Shown here in pieces: positions 34,401-46,300 of a stretch of DNA of 64,000 nucleotides (positions are counted from its first letter, which is position 1; every line of letters begins with the position of its first letter). The DNA is from Owenia fusiformis (Eukaryota > Annelida > Polychaeta > Sabellida > Oweniidae): the NCBI GenBank assembly GCA_903813345.2, contig CAIIXF020000001.1, positions 16,759,915-16,823,914 of the forward strand, read 5' to 3'. The position numbers were made by a program, and so were the translations under genes. Under the pieces are notes generated by a model. That model ran no database searches. It worked only from the letters and a program-made list of their open reading frames with translations, and was not told where the DNA came from.

Positions 34401-37400
34401 AACTGGAATGATATATAGGAATTACCATTGGTTGCAACTGGAATGAGATATAGCAATTACTATTGGTTGCAAATGGAATGAGATATATCAATTACCACTG
34501 GTTGCAAATGGAATGAATAGCAATTATCATTGGTTGCAACTGGAACGAGATATAGGACTTATCATTAGTTGCAAATGGAATGAGATATAGCAATTCCTAT
34601 TCATTGTTTGCACCCGGAATGAGAAATCTATTATCTTTTCTCTTTAAATACAAACAACTAGACCATTTCTAATACAGTTCAGTCCAGGTGATTACCAAAT
34701 GGCATTGACCCAAGGACTGTTGTGCTAGAGAAATCATCAAACGCATAAATGTCAATCTTGGGTTTACAAATGACAAATGACCAGTGGTAAGATAGTACAA
34801 TCTAATATGAAGGTCTATTCTAACTGACAGGTAACATACCCAGGTAATTCAAATTAAAGCAAGGAATAACAAGCCAATAACTTGTAAAATGTCTCCACCT
34901 GTCATTTGTTACAGATGCTGAATGCTGCCCGATGAACACCACCCACAAAAAAAGTCCGAGACTATAACAATATGTAACCACTTCTAGTACTAAGTTGATG
35001 CTAAATATAATAGGGTTTATTGTATATAGTATGTGAAACATCATGAACATATTTTTGCACAAACATCATATAGACATGTATTTCATATATTTCAATTTTG
35101 TGATCATAAAATTGAGGTGAATACACAACCCCACTTGCACTATGGTTTACTCATATTAATGTACATCTTATAAAATATCATACTTAATACTTTAAACATG
35201 AATGCATTTTAGAATAAAAACTTACTGCAAACTATATCAATTTCAATTATCTTAAGAGTATTATAAAGAGTAAGAATTTATAAGCGAGACAAAATGAAGT
35301 TTAAGTACAATCACACTAAATAAACTCATTAAAAAGAACATTTTAGACTGACAGATGATTTTTATGTTATTTTGTGTTAAAATATTCTGGTGCCAGTCTC
35401 TAATGGCATGCATAAGCTGAATAGTGACCATACTTCCAATCTTAAGTTCAGTATTAATATAATTTATGCAACAGGCTCATATCTTTCATCTATCATTAGC
35501 TGCTTGATTTCCCAATTTAGCCACAGCATACATTTTTTCATTTTGTATTGAACTAAATTAAAATTAAACTAAAACTACTGTTGAAATAAGTAATTTAACT
35601 CATCAAGGTTATAACACAGAATGATGTAATATGACACATAAATGCCACATTTTAAGAATACATACCAAAGGAATCTCCTCCTTCACAACAGCAATCATCA
35701 GGGCTGAATACTTGGTCAGCAGGACAAGATTGTATAGTCCTGCCTTGCTGGTACTCTGTCTCACTTATAATAGTGTATATGACACCATTAATACAGCACT
35801 GATCTGAAAGAATGTGTATATTACACTACAGTATTAATATGGCACTGATCTGGAAGAATATTATATTTACTTATAATAGTGTATATTACACTATTAATAC
35901 TACACTGATCTGGAAGAATATTATATTTACTTATAATAGTGTATATGACACCATTAATACAGCACTGATCCGGAAGAATATTACATTTACTTATAATAGC
36001 ATGTATAAAACTATTAATACAGTACTGGTCTGAAAGAATATTATATTTACTTATAATAGCATGCATAAAACTATCAATACAGTACTGGTCTGAAAGAATA
36101 TCAAGAATATTATATTTACTTATAATAGCATGTATAAAACTATTAATACAGTACTGGTCTGAAAGAATATTATATTTACTTATAATAGCATGTTTAAAAC
36201 TATTAATACAGTACTGGTCTGAAAGAATATTATATTTACTTATAATAGCATGTATAAAACTATTAATACAGTACTGGTCTGGAAGAATATCATATTTACT
36301 TATAATAGCATGTATAAAACTATTAATACAGTACTGGTCTGGAAGAATATTATATTTACTTATAATAGTGTATAAAACACCATTAATACAGCACTGATTT
36401 GAAAGACATATTTGAAGCAGCAAAACACTATGCATAATTGTAATTTATGATTAAACCATCACCCAATAATTAAGAAATATAGACCGAAGAGCAGGGGTTA
36501 TATTGTCGAGGGGTGTATTCGACGATATTACAACTGCTCTGAGGTCTATATTATGATTCGAACATGAAAACTCACCAAAATGTCACAAATATTTATTATG
36601 GTCCGCCATTACAACGGCTCGCCATTATGACGTCACACATTACACGTATTACCAGGGGTTTTGTTCGCGAATATACCCCGGGTGAAATGTTGACTTTGTT
36701 TACAGTTTATAGAAGGCGTGAATACAGTCATGTTCGAATTGGGTATAAATCAGGACAAATGATAACATGTCTATACAATAACATGTTTACACCTGTCTTT
36801 TAATGCTTCAAATATTTTATTTTTTATTTTCTTGTTGAAACTTATGTGAAATTAATAATGGTTAAAAAATAAAGAAGATTTATCTAGGATTTAAAAAAGA
36901 AAGAACTTTGTACATCTATCATGTTAGGTGTTATCTTTTCTAATAAAAATTGAGATGTTCTTACCAGTAGCCAGATCTACAGGACATGTGACCACTGGAG
37001 CTGGTTCAACTGGAAAATAACGGAATAATATATAAATATTTAAAGTGTATATGGATTGTTGCTTGGAATATTAGATAATTTATAGTTTACTGAACATCAT
37101 TTAAGAAGTTTGGATATCTATGCATCTTTGAAAGTAAAGGTCTCAGTGCCTAAATTTTTGTGCATACCCCCCCCCCCCTCTTGTACTAAATTATAAAATT
37201 CAATATAAGTTAAGGCATTGCACATGTATATAGTTGCCCATGCCTTAATAATGGAACTTGTCCATCCATGGAGTAACAAATGCAAACACCTCAATGAAAT
37301 ACATTTAATATTAAGTCATTTGGTCATGGGACTCTGATAAGTGTTTGACTAACAGAGGTGTTCCCTTTCAAGAGCTGTTTCACCTTACAGGTTTCACTGT

Positions 37401-38342
37401 ATGATATTATGTTCACACATAAAAGAAAACCTCATATGTTCATACCTACATTGCAGTCTTCCTGCGGATTGCATGGAACGGCTACCCTGGCAGGCCAGTC
37501 ACAGTTACATATTGCCTGGTTCCACACACTCCCTTTAAAACATGGGGCCTCTCCACCCCGCCCACCTTTAGTCTGGAAATGACAACAATCTGACCCTTGC
37601 TCAAATGCACATTCTGAAAATAAAATATCATACAAATAACATATTGTTATTTTAGAAATATTAAGAACTTATCATTATTGCTGGCCTGTCAACTCCCACA
37701 ATTTGCGTATTTGTCACACATTTGCTGTACAAATTGAAGTCACGCCAATGTCCAGCAAATACACAGTTTTTCTGACCATTGTAAAAAGCAAAAATATTTC
37801 TGGAGAATAAGATAAAAGACACAACGAAACAGAAAAAAATCAACGCCGAAAAAATTTAACGCAGTTCGTTCAGAATTTTCACACAAATTGCGTATGTGTC
37901 ACGCATTTGCTTCGATTCGCTCCCACTCCTTTTTTAAATATTTACATTCACAAAGATGTTTGTACTTCAAAATCTCAAGAAGCAATTGAAAAAAGACCAT
38001 GTGGTTTGCTAAAATAAATGGTATATTCATAACTAAAACATCCAATATACGAACATCAGCTTGAAATATAAAACCTTATATAAAACAAAAAAATCTTGAG
38101 CTCTGTATTATATCAGAATAATAATTCAAATGTGAAAAAAATACATTTGAAAAACAATGCTGTTAAATGAATATGTAATTATTTGTTTTTTAATCTACAA
38201 TACAAAAAAATTCAGAAACATAAAACTACAACTCAAGACTTAATTCTTGGTCACTCTTGTATTTTAACTTACCATTTGCAACACTTTCCACAGTGTCAAC
38301 AGCAATACACAGGAACAGCACTAGAACTGCAATTCCACCCAT
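31465..38342 (-). CDS. secreted Cys-rich/LamG protein, gene A (Pif-like domain set)
   Basis: A probable extracellular-matrix protein of 361 residues in eight exons: 38273-38342, 37446-37613, 36965-37009, 35666-35803, 33922-34192, 32803-32947, 32412-32511 and 31465-31613. Exon 1 is a signal peptide (GGIAVLVLFLCIAVDTV). Exon 2 is a cysteine-rich module with GSDCCHF and GSVWNQAICNCDWP, resembling a CBM14 chitin-binding domain. Exon 3 is a short Pro/Val linker. Exon 4 is a second module (DQCCINGV; CPADQVFSPDDCCC). Exons 5-8 encode a LamG/concanavalin-like jelly roll: FSVAFFVRFDG, WVFITMVYDNNKLRITAGDE and AIDELLICQETGLTTEQ. Chitin-binding-like modules plus LamG recall molluscan Pif shell-matrix proteins, but no von Willebrand A domain is present; the shell role is inference. 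An acceptor at 38354 implies a non-coding exon upstream. Long inverted repeats bracket the gene. Confidence 0.85.
32116..32400. mobile_element. TACAGT-end MITE with three internal 78-bp units
   Basis: Ends are TACAGTAAATCCTGT and ACAGGTTTCACTGTA, flanked by TA. Inside, CACATTTCAATTTTTTTAAATATG, TCTATGGGAGATT and AAAGTGTTCA occur three times. It abuts exon 7 of LamG gene A. Related pieces lie at about 37340-37405, 42338-42500, 58234-58328, 61795-61950 and 63255-63420. Confidence 0.75.
33460..33845 (-). mobile_element. GTCACCAC-hairpin family, copy 5, interrupted by a smaller hairpin element
   Basis: The antisense 3' part (TACCATTTGCTACATTTGTT) is at 33480-33550. The 5' hairpin (TGTCACCACTTCTAATGGTG) is at about 33819-33840. 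The two halves are separated by the palindrome at 33553-33765. Short extra fragments TGGTGACATAATAAAGACTG follow up to 33920. Confidence 0.75.
33553..33765. mobile_element. nested foldback MITE
   Basis: Left arm AATAGCTTGACAACGGTAAA, right arm TTTACCATTGTCAGGCTATT, with pairing that continues through GTCAGATACC.TTGTCACAA. It was inserted into copy 5 of the hairpin family. Possible AAG target duplication. Confidence 0.75.
34195..34620 (-). repeat. 36-bp tandem array at the LamG gene A exon 5 acceptor, about eleven units
   Basis: On the minus strand each unit reads about ATTGCTATATCTCATTCCAG then TTGCAACCAATG. The unit boundary TCATTCCAG is the real 3' splice site of exon 5 (34193), so the intron end has been multiplied just upstream of the exon. 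Confidence 0.85.
34885..34990 (-). mobile_element. GTCACCAC-hairpin family, copy 6 (short)
   Basis: Antisense: AAAATGTCTCCACCTGTCAT, TTGTTACAGATGCTGAATGC, AAAAAAGTCCGAGACTATAA and CAATATGTAACCACTTCTAG. It lies in intron 4 of LamG gene A. Confidence 0.65.
35810..36415 (-). repeat. 60-bp tandem array derived from the LamG gene A exon 4 acceptor and exon start
   Basis: On the minus strand each unit reads TATTCTT(T/C)CAG, then ATCAGTACTGTATTAATAGT, then TTTATACATGCTATTATAAG, then TAAATATAA: the acceptor plus the first 39 or so bases of exon 4. Starts fall at 35849, 35909, 35969, 36029, 36089, 36158, 36218, 36278 and 36338, with a decayed one at 36398 and the true exon at 35803. The 204-codon open frame across the array comes from its 60-bp period and ends before exon 4, so it is not a separate gene. 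Confidence 0.9.
36477..36551. repeat. hairpin, about 75 bp, inside a larger inverted-repeat region to 36740
   Basis: ATATAGACC(G)AAGAGCAG pairs with CTGCTCTGAGGTCTATAT, with inner TATTGTCGA/TCGACGATA. A second pair, ATTCGAACATGA at 36556 and TCATGTTCGAAT at 36728, frames the following about 180 bp. MITE-like. Confidence 0.65.
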
Positions 38343-38906
38343 ATTATATGTACCTAAATGATACACACCTACTTGTAATTGATGGTATAGAATATGCCTA
38401 AAGCTAGAAACAAGACTTGTGAAGTATATGTATGTATAGTGTGTGGGGATATAAGGTCTTAATATTAAAGGAACACTGACCTATTTCTTTTTAAATATGT
38501 ACTTTAAGATGGAATATAAATGGTAGCTTAAATTACATTGTTTATAATGATTCAAGAGATTTTAACAAACTGAAGCATTAATATTAAAATTATACTTGCT
38601 TTTATGTGTTAATTGTTAAGATAAGCTTTTTGAAATCTTCAATTCAATGTGGGAGCTCTCAGAAGTTTTTGCATCATTTAAATATTGCTTAAATCGAGAT
38701 CTTCAGTCAAGAGAATATGTAACAAACAGACTCAGTACAAACATATATTTACATCAATATGGTTGAGTATGCTACTCTTTTACTAAACCACATCTGTTTT
38801 AAAAAGTGTATGAATGAACATTCAAGATATTCACTGTCATTAACATGAACTGTTTTATAATATGCTAACATTCAGAAAATTACCAGAATGCAACAACAGA
38901 TTGGAA
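38343..38906. other. 5' flank of LamG gene A
   Basis: The first 60 bases (to about 38402) are almost identical to the flank upstream of LamG gene B (54804-54863), including the acceptor ATCATTTAG and ACCTACTTGTAATTGATGGT. No TATA box that I would trust; an upstream non-coding exon is expected. Confidence 0.5.
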
Positions 38907-40904
38907 CAAGGCATTAACATGACAAAATGTCACCACCTAGTTGCTCACAATATTATGAGTTCAAACTTAAGTCAGATTTGAATTTCTGAGAACTTGTAAA
39001 GTCAAATTTGAACTTCTGAAAAGATGTAGATGATTTTGAATAAAAAATTTGGTCAATTTGAAGCAAGTTGAAAACAGACCTTTTTGACCTTTTTTGACCT
39101 TGAGAAGGTCATTAAAGGTCAAATGTCAAATCTAAAGTCAGATTTGAATTTCTGAGAACATGTAGATGATTTTGAAAAAAAAATTAGTCAATTTGAAGCA
39201 AGTTGAAAAAAGACCTTTTTGACCTTTTTTGACCTTGAGAAGGTCATTGAAGGTCAAATGTCAAATCTAAAGTCATATTTGAATTTCTGAGAACATGTAG
39301 ATGATTTTGAAAAAAAATTTAGTCAATTTGAAGCAAGATGAAAAAATACCTTTTTGACCTTTTTTGACATTGAGAAGGTCATTGAAGGTCAAATGTCAAA
39401 TCTAAAGTCAGATTTGAATTTCTGAGAACATGTAGATGATTTTGAAAAAAATTTAGTCAATTTGAAGCAAGTTGAAAAAAGACCTTTTTGACCTTTTTTG
39501 ACTTTGAGAAGGTCATTGAAGGTCAAATGTCAAATCTTAAGTCAAATCTAAAGTCAGATTTAAATTTCTGAGAACACGTAGATGATTTTTTTGTCAATTT
39601 GAAGCAAGTTGAAAACAGACCTTTTCGACCTTTTTTGACCTTGAGAAGGTCATTGAAGGTCAAATGTCAAATCTTAAGTCAAATCTAAAGTCAGATTTGA
39701 ATTTCTGAGAACACGTAGATGATTTTGAAAATTTTTTTTAGTCAATTTGAAGCAAGTTGAAAACAGACCTTTTTGACCTTTTTTTGACCTTGAGAAGGTC
39801 ATTGAAGGTCAAATGTCAAATCTTAAGTCAGATTTGAATTTCTGAGAACACGTAGATGATTTTGAAAAAATTTTTTAGTCAATTTGAAGCAAGTTGAAAA
39901 CAGACCTTTTTGACCTTTTTTTTACCTTGAGAAGGTCATTGAAGGTCAAATGTCAAATCTTAAGTCAAATCTTAAGTCAGATTTGAATTTCTGAGAACAC
40001 GCAGATGATTTTGAAAAAAAAATTTAGTCAATTTGAAGCAAGTTGAAAACAGACCTTTTTTGACCTTGAGAAGGTCATTGAAGGTCAAATGTCAAATCTA
40101 AAGTCAGATTTGAATTTCTGAGAACATGTAGATGATTTTGAAAAAAAAATTTAGTCAATTTGAAGCAAGTTGAAAAAAGACCTTTTTGACCTTTTTTGAC
40201 TTTGAGAAGGTCATTGAAGGTCAAATGTCAAATCTTAAGTCAAATCTAAAGTCAGATTTGAATTTCTGAGAACACGTAGATGATTTTGAAAAAAATTTTA
40301 GTCAATTTGAAGCAAGTTGAAAACAGACCTTTTTGACCTTTTTTGACCTTGAGAAGGTCATTGAAGGTCAAATGTCAAATCTTAAGTCAGATTTGAATTT
40401 CTGAGAACACGTAGATGATTTCGAAAAAAAAATTAGTCAATTTGAAGCAAGTTGAAAACAGACCTTTTTGACCTTTTTTTTACCTTGAGAAGGTCATTGA
40501 AGGTCAAATGTCAAATCTAAAGTCAGATTTGAAGGTCAAATGTCAAATCTAAAGTCAGATTTGAAATTCTGAGAACATGTAGATGATTTTGAAAAAAAAT
40601 TTAGTCAATGTGAAGCAAGTTGAAAAAAGACCTTTTTGACCTTGAGAAGGTCATTGAAGGTCAAATGTCAAATCTAAAGTCTGATTTGAACTTCTGAGAA
40701 CATGTAGATGATTTAGAAAAAAATTGAAGTCAGTCTAAACAGAATTTGTTAAGTTATAGGAAGTTGAAAGAAATTGTTACAGACGCCGGACGCCAACCGC
40801 CGGACGCCAACCACCAACCGCCGGACGCCAACCACCAACCGCCGTCGCAAAAAAATGGAGACCATAACAATATGTCACATGTCACCACTTTTGGTGGTGA
40901 CATA
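38907..40904 (-). mobile_element. GTCACCAC-hairpin family, long copy with tandem core (copy 7), inverted to copy 4
   Basis: Begins CAAGGCATTAACATGACAAA and ends GGTGGTGACATA, the antisense orientation. The core holds about twelve units of 130-160 bp with GACCTTTTTGACCTTTTTTG, ACCTTGAGAAGGTCATTGAA and AATTTGAAGCAAGTTGAAAA. The unique 5' part (GGAAGTTGAAAGAAATTGTT, then CCGGACGCCAACC repeats) matches copy 4. No coding frame. Confidence 0.85.
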
Positions 40905-43361
40905 AAAACATCTATTATACACAAATATTTTCCCTGGCCAAAAATTCTTTCACCATTTTGAGTATTCTGGGCCAAAATTGTCAAATGTGAACCCTCCCTG
41001 GAATCTTTTGAAAAGTGACCCCCCCCCTGGCAAAAGCTGGCTACAGGCCTGACTTAGTAATATAACCTTTTTTTGATTTTTAAATGTTTCACCTTCCAAT
41101 TTTCCAATCACATTATTTATAAATGAACCAGCTATGAACCAGCTATGAACCAACTATGAACCAGTCTCAGGTTTTACATGTCATCCAGTGCATTAGAGGA
41201 CAAATGGAACTTGTATGTAAAGAGCCATTTATAATGATCCTCGGGGTTTGAAACACCCAATGATGGTATTTACTACTTAACATTGCTTCAGTAAATTACT
41301 CAGAACCCATTAATATATAGAAAATATACATGTACAAAAGTAAAGTCAGAACAGATTTTTATCAAAATAAATAAGATGATCCAACAAAACAGAAGCATCA
41401 TACAGATATGATACTTGATATACCAGTGATCTCCCAAGCATTAAAGCAAGTGGGTGCAGCACCCACCTGAGATTTTAAAAACAGCCTTGCACTCACCTGA
41501 AAATGAGAAAAATCATGAAAAATGGGCATATTTTGACCAAATTCAGTATGAATTGTGAAAATGAGAAGTTTGCACCCACTTGAGAAAAAATATGTTCAAA
41601 AACCGAGATGAAAATTATATAAATGAATAAACGAATATAAATTTTATAAGGCAAGAAATAATTGGAGTAGACTAAGAGTAATTTTTGTATATAATATCAC
41701 TATTATACATTTTTTGTGAAAACAGTCAATCATGTCATGCATTTTTAACTGACCAAACAAAAATTTTGACATTAATTGATGATAATCCTTTGATTTTAAA
41801 GACTATTCAAAATTTCCATACAATCAATTTATACAATTTTGCAATCCTGAAATACAAAATAGCAACACAATTCCAAAAAAGTAAAATATATTTGCTCAAA
41901 TAATTATGGACTTTCCCCCTCTAAATGCATACATGTTAACTTTGTCCACAGCCTATTTTTAGTGATAAAAGTGGTATCATGGTGTCTGGCTTCCTTATAA
42001 GCCACTGTATGAATTCTGGCAATATATCTCTGTGCATAACTGTCACAGACATGTGGACTGAACTCTGCCATGATGACAACTGCAAGAAATGTGCAATACG
42101 GAAGCTAATTTTGACCTTTTAATTGCCCTCAAAATGACCAGAAATTGCTATCTGAATAACATGTACCCACATACTCTGATATATTGCAACTTTTTTCAGG
42201 TAACCCCTTGATTCCGAAACTTTGCAATCTTATGTAACTTTCCACAATGAAGAGAATGGTATTTAACATGATAGGATGGCAATGCTACATGTATGAGTTT
42301 AGAGGGGGGTGCATACATATGAAACACCCTGTTACGTATACAGTGAAACCTGTCTTAGTGGACACCTCTCTCTTGCAAACACCTGTATCTATTGAACATT
42401 CCTTCTAAGGACATACTCAACTGACCTCTGTATTAAATCACCTCTCTGTAGTGCACCTACCTACAGTGAACACATGTTTTGTGTTCACTGTACATGTAGT
42501 TCATTAATGTTCTACTGTACACACTATTTTGTTAAATGTGATACATGACATCATGTCTTCATGTCCATGAATAAGAAATAGGAAGTAGAAAAATTGAATC
42601 TATAATTTGGATGACAATTTGAAATTTCATGCAAAATGTATAGTACTGACACCTTTGTTGCAGGCATACATTTGAAAGATGGAAATACTATAATGCACAT
42701 CTACTCAATTCTGATTTATCTAACCTTCGGGGTCATGAAAAGAATGAATAGATGGGTGGATCAAGACTTCACTTCCCTGTAAATTGTTTTAATTTGGTAC
42801 TATTTAATTTGGCAGATTGGGCTTTAAAAATTTTGGCTGACTGACCCATCAGTAAAATGTGGATATTGGAGGGCTAGATGCAAATGCCATACCAAACATT
42901 ATCAATAGTATTACTCACTTCAAAGCACATCACTGATAATGCAATTTTATCTCTCCTGGTATCAGATTACTTTGTATGAACCAGCACTGACTCCATAAAT
43001 CTTTGAAAATAGTTAAAACAGACATTTTATCCATGTTATTCCAGATTTTCACCAAAGTTTAATTGTGCAAGGTAGCACATAGAAAAGTCGCTGGACAAAA
43101 ATACCCTGGGGATTTTTTTTAAAAATTGGTGGAGACTTAATTTGGAATTTTATCAATCAGCCAAATTAAAGCCGTAGGGTTATCAAAATTCCTCAGTTCC
43201 TTCTTTTATAACTGTTATAATTTGGATCTACTGTATATTATTAACAATAACATAATATTGTATATTGCTCAATACTTTGATGTCTATAATCAATATTTTG
43301 GATATTATGCATATGATATACAATACAACAAACTATAGGCCTAGCACTGTAGCCAAATTAT
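40905..43361. other. intergenic region between the two LamG genes
   Basis: No gene supported. It contains the short repeat TTGGCAAAAGCTGGCTAC-like at 41026-41050 (also at about 12958), a TACAGTGAAACCTGTCTTAG repeat at 42338-42500, and AT-rich filler. The 3' end of gene B lies at its right edge. Confidence 0.45.
42338..42500 (+). repeat. TACAGTGAAACC dispersed repeat
   Basis: TACAGTGAAACCTGTCTTAG, TGGACACCTCTC and CACCTCTCTGTAGTGCACCT. This is the same family as the MITE at 32116-32400. Confidence 0.6.
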
Positions 43362-46300
43362 CTATGGCAGAGTTCCCGCATCTCTAAATGCTTCAAGTTG
43401 CTCTGTAGTGAGTCCAGTTTCTTGACAGATCAGCAATTCATCTATAGCCATACCAACATCCAATGTTACACCTCCGAATATAAACGGACACTTACTGGAC
43501 AGGATTGCACCTAGAATAAATATTAACAATATGTAAATAAATATATTAATAAATTATTAATGAAATAATAAATAAGAATAATGGTATAAAATATAATTAT
43601 CAATGAAAATCATCAACTGAATTAAGTCATCATATTTTGGCCGATTTCTCCAAATCGAGGGAACATTGGGACAAATGAATTGCAGTTCACTTATTCAAAA
43701 ATTGACAAGAAGATGGAGAAATGCACCAGACTGAAGGACAAACATACAGATGGACAAGTAATAATTCTACAGGTTCACCATCTAAGCCCAAAAAACAATT
43801 TTACAATCAATGATTTTCAAAATTATCAAAAATACCCCTATCTCGCTGAATTGGCCTTAGTCGTATAACCCCAGGGGAACTCCTACCATCAAAGGTCTGT
43901 TCAATTTCTTCATCCCCAGCTGTAAACTTCAACTTATTGTTGTCATAGACCATTGTTATGAACACCCATTCATTCTCATCAACCAACTAGAAACAATCAA
44001 ACAATTTAAACAAGGTATTAACATGCAAAATGTCACCACCTGATTATAGACACCGATTTGTTACATACGCCAAACTCTGAACGCCGACTGCTGGATGCCA
44101 AACACCATCCACAAAAAAGTCAGAGACTATAACAATAGTTGAGGTGGTGACATAATTAGCGGGATCAGATGTCCAGATATAACCCCTTTTTTGTTCGGCT
44201 TTTTCAGGAAAGCAACAAACTTGGCACATTTGTAGAAACATATGATTTGAGTGGAAAATGATTTCAGGGCAAGTGGTTGGGGGTGGTCTTCATGGATTTT
44301 TTTACCTCTGACCCCCACCCCTATCAGGTGGGGAGGGGTAAATTATAAAAAATAAATAAAAATGGTTTTAAAGTATTTTTGTTTAAATGACTTCATTTGG
44401 TGATTGCTTTGAGCCCTGAAATGATGTAAAACTCATTTTAGAAGTGGTATTTAGTGAGGAAAATACATTTTAACCCAATTATCCAGGAAAAATTCATTAT
44501 TTAAAGGGCCAAATATGGGACGTCCATTACTGTATTTCAAGAATGTGATGACTAATAGTCTTAAAAAAATTCACAGTAATAGAAGTATAAGTGTTTATTG
44601 CAGATAGAAAATATTGCTTTGGTAGCTGATGTATTCTCAGAGAAAAAAATTATCGAAATTTCAATTTTTTGGTGCATTTGGCTCAGGGGTAACCTTATCT
44701 TACCTCAATAATTTTTAAGATAGTCAATGTATGCATCTCATATGAGCTCAGAATGGTGCTTCTAGTCTTGTTTTGTCATATTATTGCTAATTAGATGTAC
44801 AAAAAAGATTGGAATTAAAATAAAATTCAAATTTTCATTTTCGATTCTGAATGGCCAGGGGTAACCATATTGTACCTTAATAATTTTCAAAATATGTAAT
44901 ATATCCATCTCAAATGAGCTCAAAATGGTGCATCTAGTCTTGTTTTGTCATAAAATTGCTAATTAGAAGTAAAAAAAAGATTGGAATTTTTTTTTAATTT
45001 CATTTTCATTTTCGCTTCTGAATGGCCAGGGGTAACCATATTGTACCTTAATAATTTTTAAAATATGTAATATATCCATCTCAAATGAGCTCAATATGGT
45101 GCATCTAGTCTTTCTTTATCACATTAACCCTAATAAGATGTAGAAAAATGATTGATAATTCTTAAAACTCTAAATTTTCATTTAAGCTTCAGACGGTCTA
45201 GGGGTAACCATGTTTTAGCATAATAATTTTCAAGATATGTAATATATGCATCTCAAATGAGCTCAAAATGGTGCATATAGTCTTGTTTTATCATACCCCA
45301 AATAAGATGTAGAAAATTACTGGACATTTCTTAAAAATCTGAATTTTCTATTTGACCATATTTTTAACATAATAATTTGCAATGTATTACATATGCATCT
45401 AAAATGAGCTCAAAGTGGTTCATATACCAGAAGTCTTATTATCATATTTCCCCTAATAATATATAAAAACATAATTTGACATTTCTAAATATCTAATATC
45501 TAAATTTTATATTTGATGTTTTGACAGCCCAGGGGTAACCATACTTAAGATAATAATTTTCAATGTATGTTACATATATGCATCTCAAATGAGCTTGAAA
45601 TGGTGTATATAATCTTGTTTTGTCATATCATTTCTAAGGAGGTGGAAAAAATGATCAGATTTTGATTTAGCTTTTGACTGGTTATAGGTGGCCTCATTTT
45701 ACCATAATAATTTTCAAGATATGTCACATTTGCAACTCAAATAAGCTCAAAATGGCATTTTGTCATATTCATATGTTCATATATTCATACTGAGATATAA
45801 AATGATAAATCAATGAAGTATTATATAAAGATATAAGGTTTAAGAACACTTGCATCACCTCTGGGTACACCTTCCATTCCTCCAAATCAGATGATTTAGA
45901 GTAGTAGTTAAATGCAGATGTGACATCCCATAGAATGATTGAATGAAAAATAGGGAGGACTAAACTTTTGTCATGGCCAATTGATCTTGCAATGTCATGC
46001 ACAGATAGTTATTGAATGGATTTTCTTTTACCAAATGCAATCCAAGATGTAGTGGGAACAAGAGGGAGCTGTCCTCCTTCCAGGCATCAACACTGAACAC
46101 TGGCGGATTAGGGGGGGGGGCCCAGGGGCCCGGGCCCCCCCCCCTTGGGTGGGCCCAGAAAAAAAAAATTGGGCCCAAAAAAGTTTTTGGGCCAAACAAG
46201 GCCTTCAGGCCCCAAAAAGTGGGCCTTTTTGGGCCCACTTTTGGATTTTAGGGGCCCAAAATTTTTTTCCGCGCAATCGCGGACGTTTTTTCTCTGACCT

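Noticed and set aside
35821-36435. 204-codon open frame on the minus strand made of DQYCINSFIHAIISKYNIL-like repeats
   Set aside because: It follows from a 60-bp repeat unit copied from the LamG gene A exon 4 acceptor; it stops before the true exon and is not a stand-alone gene. The possible microexon use is reported separately.
40746-40984. Frames of about 75 residues on both strands rich in PPDANHQ or SGGWW repeats
   Set aside because: They come from the CCGGACGCCAACC microrepeat at the 5' end of the long hairpin-family element.
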